Assembly: GCF_000003605.2 (NCBI RefSeq)
Contig: NW_003109103.1
Location: 296,793-325,037 of the forward strand
Source: Saccoglossus kowalevskii
Lineage: Eukaryota > Hemichordata > Enteropneusta > Harrimaniidae
Length of the DNA: 28,245 bases
Direction: 5' to 3'
Positions 1-19,642 of this stretch are shown in pieces; position 1 is the first letter of the stretch, and the number at the start of each line of letters is the position of its first letter. Below the pieces are notes generated by a model, which saw only the letters and a program-made list of their open reading frames with translations, had not been told where the DNA came from and did no database searches. A program made the translations under genes and the position numbers.

Positions 1-9517
<9,517 letters not shown>

Positions 9518-10690
9518 GACATTAGTGATGTCACTCAAGAGAAAATATAAAACTTAAACCATATTAAATTGAGCCAATCAAAATTAAGAAAATCAATATG
9601 TATTTTGCATATTTGAAAGCCAATTACTTAGCCATGAATCGTTTCGAATTAATTAACAATGTTGTTGCACACTCCTTTGCAGATTTAAGACTACATTTAA
9701 ATTCATGACTTTTATTTTGTTGGATAGCATAGCAGGGTCTATATTACTGTGTATCAAAATGGCATTATTTACAGTTTTTTTAGAATAATCTATAGGCATA
9801 TATTCTGATTTAGAACAAAGTTGAATATTATAGAAAATTTTTGTAAAAGTGAAAATATTTGTACACACATTATCATGGTCAGTTAATGATTGAAAATAGA
9901 TCTAATTCTGACATCTCAACCAGATGAAGATGCAATGAATTTACTTGTACTATGGTTGGAGATATAGTTATAAATTTGGGAGTGTTAGTGACACTTCCCT
10001 GTTGGTCTGTGCCCTGATTTCATTACTGTTATCAATGAGCTTCCCTGTCAGTCTTAGCCCTGATTTCAGGATTGCACTGCCCTGTGGTCCTCAGTGATGA
10101 GTAAAGGAAATCCCAACTAAAAGTCCTGAAATCGTGACTAGGATGAGGAAAGCCTTTAAAATATATTTATTGTCTATCCACAGCTGTTTAAAATATACAT
10201 ATATGAGGGTGATATACAGTGCAATTGTAAACCTGTCAAAACTGAACACTTTTTAGTCCCTTCTGTTTTTCATTTAGATTAATCAACTTTCTGTCTTAAT
10301 TCTTTTAGTCTTTTGATATAGACAATATCTCAAATGATCCTGCCAAATATTTTAATTTACTTTCTTTTAAATTTGGCATTGAATTGTATATGAGCTTACA
10401 AACCAAATTTTATTTAATATTTTATTTGTTAGACCATCAACTTGTTTTAATTGGCAGACAGTAAGAATACACTGTTATCTGATTGGTCAATATTATCTGA
10501 CAGGTGATTATAGAATACTGCCAGCTTTAATGTTACAAAACCCACCATAATAACAGATTTTTGTTTATATGTACTTAAAAATTTTACAGAAAGACAGCTT
10601 TTAAAATTCAATGCAATAAAGTATTAAAAATAAGTTTGTGCCTCAAATAAATTAAGTTCTGTGTGACTGTGTATTATTTTTTGGAGTAAG
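9518..10690 (+). other. 3' UTR / downstream flank of RBBP9 with candidate poly(A) signals
   Basis: No further coding sequence was seen. Candidate cleavage signals: ATTAAA at 9563-9568 (short 3' UTR), AATAAA at 10615-10620 and AATAAA at 10646-10651. The last is followed by a GT-rich stretch (TGTGTGACTGTGTATT), the usual downstream element, which favours a long 3' UTR of about 1.1 kb. Near 10000-10070 a segment with the core GCCCTGATTTCA is repeated imperfectly about 60 bp apart. Which site is used cannot be told from DNA alone. Confidence 0.4.
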
Positions 10691-11720
10691 TACCACTGGA
10701 TCATCTGTTAAAATGTCTGAATGGAACAAGTATGTCTGTGTTTGAAGGAATACATCTGAGCTGACATTGAAGGGTGTGAAATAGAATATGCATCTATAAT
10801 CAAATATGCCATTTATTAATTTAGTAAAATAGAAGAAATTGTGACATCATAATGTAAATATATAGAATTAAAAAAATAGGACCCAGTTGTTGTATCTGAC
10901 GGTAAATTGAACATATGCAGACTATGATTAATTTTTCAATTTCACGCCAGAGCGGGTATTAATTATTGGCTTTGTGTGTGTTGCTTGAAGTACCGTAAAT
11001 TGTAATCCATAAAAAGCTGGGGGAAATGGTGTGGTGGTAATCGACAGTGGAGGCATTTTTTTTTCTTGGTTTTATAGTGGGAGGACACTTTAGGAATGAC
11101 GAAGTGAAAGGAGAACTGGCAGTTAACAATATACCCCAAATATTGTAATCGTGAGCAATGTGAAACGGTCTTTTGAAATATCATACACAACAGCATGAAA
11201 AGGCGTTATTTGGCTGCATCTGTTTCAACGACATAGGGCGTGACTGAGATTACGAATAAAAACGTTTTCGGAAACTGGTAGATTCTCAGACTAATAAGTC
11301 CGATCCATCCATCAAGACGATTCGTTTATGTGTTCGACAGTGGACAATTTTCATTCCATTGATTCTACATAGCTTTACATTTGTTATCAATTTGCACACA
11401 AATTTCCGGAAATGACATCATTTTTCTCGTCCCGGAAATGTTTCCCTTTCGCCAAAAAATGCATTTTTCTCATTTTGCAGAACGGAATTTTCTTCAAACA
11501 GGGTCGATGTTCTGAGTTCAGGCGTGATTTCAGTGCCCCTGTGATTAAATACTAAATCAAAGTTACCTTTCTGATACAATATGAGTAAATATATGGATAT
11601 ATGCAAATTAGGTCTGTAGTAGGTATTATTTAATTTTAACATTTAATAACCATACTTAATAGCCATTTCAGTATTAAATGGATTAAAAAATACGAGACAA
11701 TTCATAAAAAAAAACTTTGA
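10691..11720. other. Intergenic, no gene recognised
   Basis: AT-rich sequence with only short, composition-driven open frames on both strands. A TATGCAAAT-type motif occurs near 11600. Nothing convincing is seen. Confidence 0.5.
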
Positions 11721-11840
11721 TATGCTGATGACGCATTACTTTTATCTACTGGACACGGAGTGATTTTGAAGGTAATTCATAATTATAGTCGTATACCAGT
11801 AGCTCAGAATGTATGGTTTAAAATATGTAAATTTTATTAA
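11721..11840 (+). pseudogene. Reverse-transcriptase relic (YADD motif) of a non-LTR retrotransposon
   Basis: One plus-strand frame opens with YADDALLLSTG and continues as VILKVIHNYSRI before a stop at 11838-11840; an in-frame TGA lies just upstream (11718-11720). YADD followed by hydrophobic residues is the catalytic motif of reverse transcriptase palm subdomain C. The helix with an NYS/EYS-type motif about 10-20 residues later also fits LINE polymerases. Only about 39 codons survive, with no matching upstream finger domain, so this is a dead fragment. A chance match is possible but unlikely given the length of the pattern. Confidence 0.5.
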
Positions 11841-12590
11841 AATGTTATGCTGACTCCATATACTCAAGTGGTGCAGGCACCATCTAGCTTGTAAGTGACG
11901 AAGCAAGGGACATTTTACAATTGTTTCATGAGTTGAAGTAAAGAATGACCTGTCAGGTTCTGCCTACAAACCGATACATGTATGAGGTGCCGATTGTAGA
12001 CAGTGTGCATTGTCTGGAGGTCTGAAGGCAGCGAGCGCTGCTGTTAACATCAAAGACGGAGACGATTCTGAGACGGTTGCCCTGCCTAGCAATCTTACCG
12101 GTAAATAAAGCTGACGTATCTACACCCCCTAATTTGTTTTTCGTTTTTAATAAATAAATTTACTTTCTTTACTTGAATTGTTGTCGAGAATTTTTTTTAC
12201 GATATAACCTTCATTTGCAAGTAAATTTATTTCAGCAATTTCATCCAAATATAACTAAATTTGTATAATTCTGAAGGTGGTGATTTATAAAAATTATTAA
12301 AAAGGGATGACAAATAGTTCACAGGCAATAATGTGTCCAGGTTCGCCTCGTAATTTATCTTTCCTTAGATCCTCCTACTTCTCACCCAATATGATGGCGC
12401 TGCAGGGGATTCATTATTGTGTCATATCGCTCGTACGGACACCCATCATGGGCGTTGTCAGGATTCCCACGGGTGACGCTTGTATTGAAACAATATCAAG
12501 CGTATCTTCACATTGCTATCAACAAGCGTGGTTTCTAAAACAATATCCGCGTCGCTTTTAGCAAGTATGTGGTATATGGGCAGATGACAG
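11841..12590. other. Intergenic, no gene recognised
   Basis: The stretch includes an 84-codon plus-strand open frame at 12307-12561 whose translation resembles nothing I know and has no good start context. No RNA gene or clear repeat was found. Confidence 0.4.
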
Positions 12591-12949
12591 TGTATGGTAT
12601 CACGTGTAATAATATAATTCGTAAAACATTATCACCTGCGACAAATCAGCCTGTAAAGCATTTACCCTCGATGTGGAGGTGCTAAAGTCACTTTTGATTC
12701 ATATGATGTATCAATTTGGATCACATGATTTACCTTATAAAAATATATGTTACTTTAAAGAGAGATAGATTAGACTTAGAGAGACTCGGACAGACTCAGA
12801 CATAGACACAGGACCTAGTCCACTTGTTTGCTCCCTGGGCTTGGCCATCGCCCTGGGATAACCATTGTAATCTATGCTCCGGCTCGGCTTCGTCCTCCTG
12901 ATGTAACCATCCGAATAAAGATCACCGGTTCATACCACTCTGCGTGACA
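12591..12949 (+). mobile_element. LTR-like segment (possible solo LTR)
   Basis: The segment starts TGTATGG and ends GTGACA, matching the TG...CA ends of LTRs. Inside, in the expected order, are a TATA-like TTATAAAAATA (12735-12745), a purine-rich start-like region (about 12760-12810), a GC-richer block, and AATAAA (12914-12919) 30 bp before the end. No matching 5-bp target duplication, primer-binding site, polypurine tract or gag/pol sequence was found beside it. If real, it is a solo or decayed LTR; it could also be an unrelated promoter-like sequence. Confidence 0.3.
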
Positions 12950-13850
12950 GTCCAAATTCTCTATTGACAATTGTGTAAATAATACCATTGTGTTTTAGTT
13001 ATCTTGTTATTTGCGATTAATAATACAGAATCGAGTATTTCCAATTTCATTGTTAAATAAATTCAAATAAGCGTATTGAATGTAAATAATGTGAGTATTA
13101 AAATGTATAATTACTAATCGACGTGACTGCTATAACATCATGTGCAAACAATGGACGTTGGTGGCGTTTTCACGATTTGTATGCATTTGAAGATTTCAAA
13201 ATTGTCATAAATAAATATTACATGCCAGACTTGTACATAGTCTTTGTATACAAATAATTCGAATATAGATATGGTTTACAAATTTTGCTATTTTTGCATA
13301 CTCGGTGCGACTGAAATATACGTTGATCACGGTGTTTATTCAATGCGACACGATTGTCCGGCGGGGAGCCTACTCCCATTGCTGAAGTAAAAGAGTAAGC
13401 ACTACTGTTTGGACCCCCATTTTCACGGTCGAGCCGATCATTTTGACCTTCACTATTTTTGCCAGTTTTATCCAAAAACCACCCGACATCGATAATTGTT
13501 TGTATAAATAAGTCAAAAACATGAACCCCCTTAAGTTTTCAACTGTGGTCATGGTTATTTTCACATTCTATATAAATTGTTAGTGAATTATTTAATTTCA
13601 TGTATATAATAATAATAATACTAATAATACATTAGTTTAGCTGCATGTTGATTGATATATAATATTTCCCATACTAAACATATCTACTAATTTAGTAACT
13701 AGTGTTAATTATATGTATATAGTACTTTTACAGTCCCAATATATTAATTTATAGTAAAAGTTGTATTATGATTATTTAAAAATAAATAATTTGTGCAATT
13801 TCGGCATTCCCATCGTGTCTCCTTGGAAGGAAAAGATGTATAATAATAAT
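12950..13850. other. Intergenic, AT-rich
   Basis: Contains an ATA/AAT trinucleotide microsatellite at about 13607-13630. Two overlapping minus-strand open frames (13218-13475 and 13370-13564) are polar or hydrophobic without recognisable motifs. No gene is supported. Confidence 0.4.
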
Positions 13851-13964
13851 GTTATTACGAGAATACCTCAAAGTATGCACTCAGACAGTACGCCGCGCAT
13901 CGACCTCCAGCTGTACGCCAGCTGTACTGTCTCCGTGCATACTTTGAGGTATCTTCTTAATAAC
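13851..13964. repeat. 114-bp hairpin with 41-bp arms
   Basis: Arms 13851-13891 and 13924-13964 are reverse complements at 36 of 41 positions, including an unbroken run centred on ACCTCAAAGTATGCAC. The 32-nt loop is GC-rich (GCCGCGCATCGACC...) in otherwise AT-rich DNA and itself contains CAGCTG repeats. In RNA this would be one long stem-loop of pri-miRNA size; in DNA it could be a miniature foldback transposon. It lies about 380 bp upstream of the next gene's start codon. No known microRNA seed was recognised with confidence. Confidence 0.7.
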
Positions 13965-14342
13965 CTTCTAATATTACAAAGATAATAAAATATAGAAAAA
14001 ATAAAAAAAATACACGCCGTACAATATATCAGACAGATTGCAATTAGCCTGAGTGCAATTACGTCTGTGTGTCATTTTGGCTTTTCAGGCCTACTGCATA
14101 ACGCTGCCCAGTTGGTTAATGTTTAACAAGCTCAATGGTATAGCACGCCGAGCTGCATGATGTTTGGAAACTATTTTTAGCACATCACCTGGGGTTGTGG
14201 GTAAAATCGTCACGTCCATCATAATAACATAGCGGCCATAGTTTGCTGTTCCGCTATTGTTAAGAGCGTCGTCTGAGTTCCGTAAGTTCTGATCAGGCCT
14301 CGACTGACTGTGAAAACAGATTCCAACATTAGGGAAATCGCC
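13965..14342 (+). promoter_or_regulatory. Upstream region and 5' UTR of the 14.3-kb membrane-protein gene
   Basis: Sequence between the hairpin and the start codon. It becomes GC-richer after about 14140, as expected for a 5' UTR, but no TATA box or other core element could be assigned. The transcription start is unknown. Confidence 0.35.
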
Positions 14343-17300
14343 ATGGAGAATGGAAAGAAAAGCGACGCAGCAAATCCTGGCAAGGATACAAAATACACAA
14401 AAGTTAGCGTTGACTTTGAACCGGAGAGCGACATAGAGCCAAATGTGACGAATCTGTCATTGATAACAGTCAAGATGAACAATATTAGTCGGCGAAACAC
14501 CGTTCTACTCGGTCTAGGATTTTTTTCTTTCTTTATCGGCGCAGTGGTCATCGGTACGACAATTGCAGCGATCACATACAACAGTAGAGAACTAGATGTG
14601 ATGACTCAAACCAAGGTACAGCTCGTGTTTCTTAACACATCGTTGGCGGGGAGGTAAGATACTTGAACAAATAGACAAACTCTTGAAAATACAATGTACT
14701 AGTACTTTGTAATCATGTCATGCCATCACACAATAACAGATTCGAAACAGTATGAACACATAAATGATAACATGTGAGAATAAGTTTTTTTGGCAAGGTT
14801 TTTCTCATATTGATATTTTCTGGGCGGATAAGCTTTCTCTAATTTAAATAACAATATAGTTGAATATCAGCAATATGGTCCAATAGATTTTAAAAAAACA
14901 GATGAAATTGATGTCAATGGCATGGTTTTATTATCACTAGCTGGATTAAAAACTTTGGTGTCACGGTCACTCGCATGTCTGAATGCGCGTTGTTGATAAT
15001 TCACGTAACGAAACTGAACAAATCTACAAAATAATTTTCAAATAATAATCAATTTCAAACTCCAAATTATTTAATGATTTAACGTAGCTACAGGGAATAC
15101 TGGACGGATTATAAGTGCTTTTTCGTGCACATTATCAGATGTTGAGGTCGTTGGTAACATGGTTACCAAAATATGTGTACATAAATAAAATAAAATAAAG
15201 GAACCAGGGCATGAGTGACCTACCGGATGAACTGCCTAACACTTACTTCAAGTTTCCATAGTAACATTCTTTGTTGTAGATGGAGATTTTTCGATGAGTT
15301 TATGGTTAGAACATTTCGGCATCAAGTGATGCTTCAAACACACCACAGTTTACACTTGATGCCTTGTGTAGTGTGTTGGGTGCATTCGAATAGTTGTCTT
15401 ATATTGTCTTTCTGAAAAGTATAAAGCCGGCCGTGGGCAAGTAGATTTGCAGGTCACTGGAGTCAACCAAGGAATTTGTGTTACTCGAATCAAAAGAAAA
15501 AAAAGTGGAGGTTGTTTGGTTCATTTTTGCTTGGAATTTGACATTACTTTCAGGGATGTGTCCAGGCTAATAATATATTGCTTAAATAAATTGAGGGATT
15601 ATTGTGAAAAATTGAACTTGACTGTAAACATAAAAAAACATAAAAAGGCTATAATTTTCAAACTAAACTAAACACCAGTAAGGAAGTTTTGTTACTTGGG
15701 TACAATATTTCTCCCAAATAAAAAATAAATAAATTAAACCATGGAACAGTAGTCAATTTTATCGCCAAAGTTGAAATTGGTTAGAACACAAACCAAGAAT
15801 AAAAGCAGAGATAGCTCAAATAAAATCCCGCTACAGACTAAACACAATGCCACTAATAGAAATATTAAAAATAATACAAACTAGCACAAAAACAATAAAC
15901 AAAATCGTGGCAAAATTTGAAAAAAAAAATCAAACAAAAGTGGAACACAAGACCACAAATATCAATCAACTCTCAAAAATGATGGAACTTAAATAAACAA
16001 ATAACTACAAATAATCCTTGAAGGAACGCATATTTGTCGAAATAATCAAAATGAGGGAAACAAGTTATGAACAGACGAATTATTTGTTGTGGGAAAATTC
16101 AATAAAAAAAGTAGTCAAAAAAAAAATGAAATTTATTTGATCCTAGATTGTGTATTATAAAAGTAGGGAATCTCTGTTTAACAAATGTAAAATCAAAACC
16201 ACACAGAAAGAATAAAGAACGGCTAAAACAATATGCAAATTTATAAAAAAATATAATATGCAAATTTAGATAATTGAAAACAGAGGGTTTTCGTCGTGAT
16301 AGTTACATATAATATATTGTTTGTTTTTGTCTGTGTAATGTGTTTAGATAATGTCTTTACCATTCCACAGATGGGAATTGGAGCTCTCGTCAAATTTGCC
16401 CTTCCATTCCACGGAACACTCGCACAACAAACAAAAACCCCACGTGACTACACAAGTTCCTAATATGTGCAACTGCGCATGAGTTTATGAATACTTATGT
16501 TTATAAATATTTTCTTTGTTGACTTCAGTGTACAATTATTGGAATCTTGATATCGTTGTTTGTGACGACATTAGTCAATATATTCTTAAAGTAGTCCTGC
16601 TCGTATGAACTCGAGACGCTCACGTATTTTCTTAGCCAACCTAGTAACACTTGAATTTACAAGTGGGGCTATATGTCTCGCTGCAATCTGTACTAACAAT
16701 GGCGAGTATTGAACGTTATAGTACCCTCTTTGTTCAACATACGTCACCAAATCACACTTTGTAGTGGTTACAAAACACATTGCACTAAAATCATCATAAA
16801 ATATCGCCAGGGTAAGTGCAGTAAGTTTGTAGTTTGGTTACCGGGAACATCATTGATTATCTATCTTGTGATACGCATTTCACGAGGACTGGGAATCAAT
16901 GGTCTGAATAACACTGTCAGTTTTATGTAACACTACAAGAAAGACTTCCCGTTTTCGACATTTAAAATTCTTTCGTCGTTTGGGAGAAAAAAATAACGAA
17001 AAACAATGACTTTGAAAAGATAATTCAGAAATTTATATCAAGAATTATACACAACAAAAAAATATTCCCTGGGCTCCCATGAATACATTTCATAATTACC
17101 GATTACACAAGAATATTATAGAAAAAAAATAATTTGCTATATTCTCTATATTCTCTATATTTATTATACCTTTTATTTGTCTTTAATTATGACTGAAAGA
17201 AGATGAGTGAAATTACAAAATATATATTGTGTTCAACAACTCATGTATGAACAATAACTTTAATACAATTTATTTTACTTACTTAAAATACTGTATTTTT

Positions 17301-19611
17301 CTGCATAAAAACGAAAGAATTTCACAATGTCTAAAACGGAAAGTGTTTATCGCAGTGTTATGTATGACGCATTATACCAAATGAAACAATTACGGTATTC
17401 GCAATGTTTCTTGGTCAGAAATTGTTTCGACAAAAAGCCGAACATTGCCGAGCATTTATGTAGATTCGGTTGTGATCATGTTTTCAGTACCTTAGGGCAT
17501 CGGTGAGGGCGTCAAGTCGTGAGATTTGTTTTGATGGAATACCCACTTCTAAAATTGCCCTATAATATAAAGGTTAGAACATGAAACTCACTTTCTACAG
17601 CGGGATTCCAAACCGCGTTGCATCAAAGATCCAAGGGACTATGGTTGCTTATATAGATTTTAAGGATTCTAGATAAATAAATTAAAACAGTCAGGCACAC
17701 GTAACTCGAGATCACTGATTCTAAATCATGGCCCATTTTACTATATGCGAACGACAGTACCATCATATATTTGACTTGCAATAAACATGATTGTATAATC
17801 AGATCGAGTAGTAACTTAGACAGAACAGATACTATACAGACTGTATCATATTTGATTTCTGTCAGCAAATGAAAGAGAAGACAAATAACAATGTATAGTT
17901 GTTTTCAACGACTTGGACATCTGACACAGACGTATTCGTATCCTTTGTGTGTGTGTATGTATAACATCAGAGGTACATTACTTGGGGTTTGCAACTACGG
18001 TGACATGATACCAAGATCCCGTTTCAATCTCGCTCTCACATAAGTGTTCCAACTCAAAAATTCGAATGCGCATGCCCGAGGTAACTAGGATACTGGGATG
18101 TCTAGGTGGATCAAAATATGCTCACGTTATGACGGATTACGATAACTGTATTTTCTGTACATTTTCGATGTATTNNNNNNNNNNNNNNNNNNNNNNNNNN
18201 NNNNNNNNNNNNNNNNNNNNNNNNATTACGATAACTGTATTTTCTGTACATTTTCGATGTATTACATTTTTTCACTATGAATGTGGTAATACATGTTTTA
18301 TTGTTTTATTACAAACCGCCTATGTCATGTCAGAAGGTCGTAGCACCAGTCTCGCATCTACGAGATGAGACTTGAATGGGATCTTGACATGATGTCACCA
18401 TACAGTACTATGCGCGTTGCAAACCCCAAGTAATGTACCTCTGATAACATATATTTGTATGGTTTATTGTCACACGCAACGTAATATTACCGTAATTGGT
18501 ATAGTACAGGTCTGATGGTTCAAATACCAAAATGACAACAGTAACAGAAAGACTTCACTGGCGGCGATGATAAAATACGAATACGGAGCCAACAGATGAG
18601 GTTTCAACTGGTACTGGTATTATTATACTCTGCAAACATCAAGTACAATAACGCGGTAAAACTCCACTACTCCAATAACTAGATACTTAAACTCAAATGC
18701 AATTCAACGAGATCTCCGATCTGATCTCAGTGATCTCTTAAACTTACTATCAATTTCTAGAATGTTCCATTACCTTCTATTGCCTCCGACAGTGTTCTAT
18801 TACCTATTCAAACATTTTCTAAAAAATATAGAATATTCCACCCAGACACAGTACGGTTCTAGAACATTCTCAGTGACACGGAAGTGGTAAATAAGTCGTA
18901 TGCGACATTTATACGGTTGGGCCGAATGAAAAACGAGTTCGGCCCGGTACGTCCAGATCCCGTGTGCATGTTTGAGACTAGTTACCGTTTTACCGACATT
19001 GTATTTGTGTTGTCGTGGTTTCTAATACTGCTTGAAATAAAATCTACCAAAACACACCAGCCTTTCTGTATTGCTCTGTATGATTTTTTTTCGAACTCCT
19101 GTCTGCGTTCTCCATACGTCGCAAGGAGATAATTTGATCGAAAGCCAGGTAACGAAGTTATTGTCGCATAATTTCGCGCACTCACTAACAATCTGTCGTA
19201 GGAGTTCTTTATTCTGCCAAATCGCTATCAGGGCGCGTACCTTTTCGTTGAGCCAGGATTACGCAAAAATACAAACGACTCCTAAGACGCCTCGATTGAA
19301 ATAAAAGGTCACTTTAAAAAGGCGACACAGAGTGAGATGTCGGTCGCGATTTTTGCCGACTCGAGCCGTTTGGCTTCGATGAAATGCTGTCTTGTAAAAT
19401 GGCGAAGTAATTGCCCGCGACGAAATAGTAAAGTTTTTTTTTTATTGAAAAGTAACAAAATAAATAAATAAATAAATAAATGGCATTTAAAAAATTATAT
19501 ATAACATTATTACAATTCATAGCAATAACAAATAAATAAATAAATAAATAAATAAATAAATGGCATTTAAAAATTATATATAACATTATTAAAATTCATA
19601 TCAATAACAAA

Positions 19612-19642
<31 letters not shown>

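Noticed and set aside
12307-12561. 84-codon plus-strand open frame
   Set aside because: No motif, no flanking splice or promoter support, unremarkable composition.
13218-13564. Two overlapping minus-strand open frames
   Set aside because: No recognisable domain, and neither shows convincing splice sites.
14310-14342. Earlier in-frame start for copy A
   Set aside because: The codon at 14310 is GTG, not ATG; the ATG at 14343 has a near-ideal Kozak context.
14219-14581. 120-codon minus-strand open frame
   Set aside because: Antisense shadow of copy A exon 1; the plus strand has the Kozak start, helix and matched donor.
16586-16780. 64-codon minus-strand open frame, helical C-terminus
   Set aside because: Could be a transposon fragment, but no motif supports it.
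18066-18368. 100-codon open frame across the N gap
   Set aside because: It runs through undefined bases and duplicated contig edges inside a MITE.
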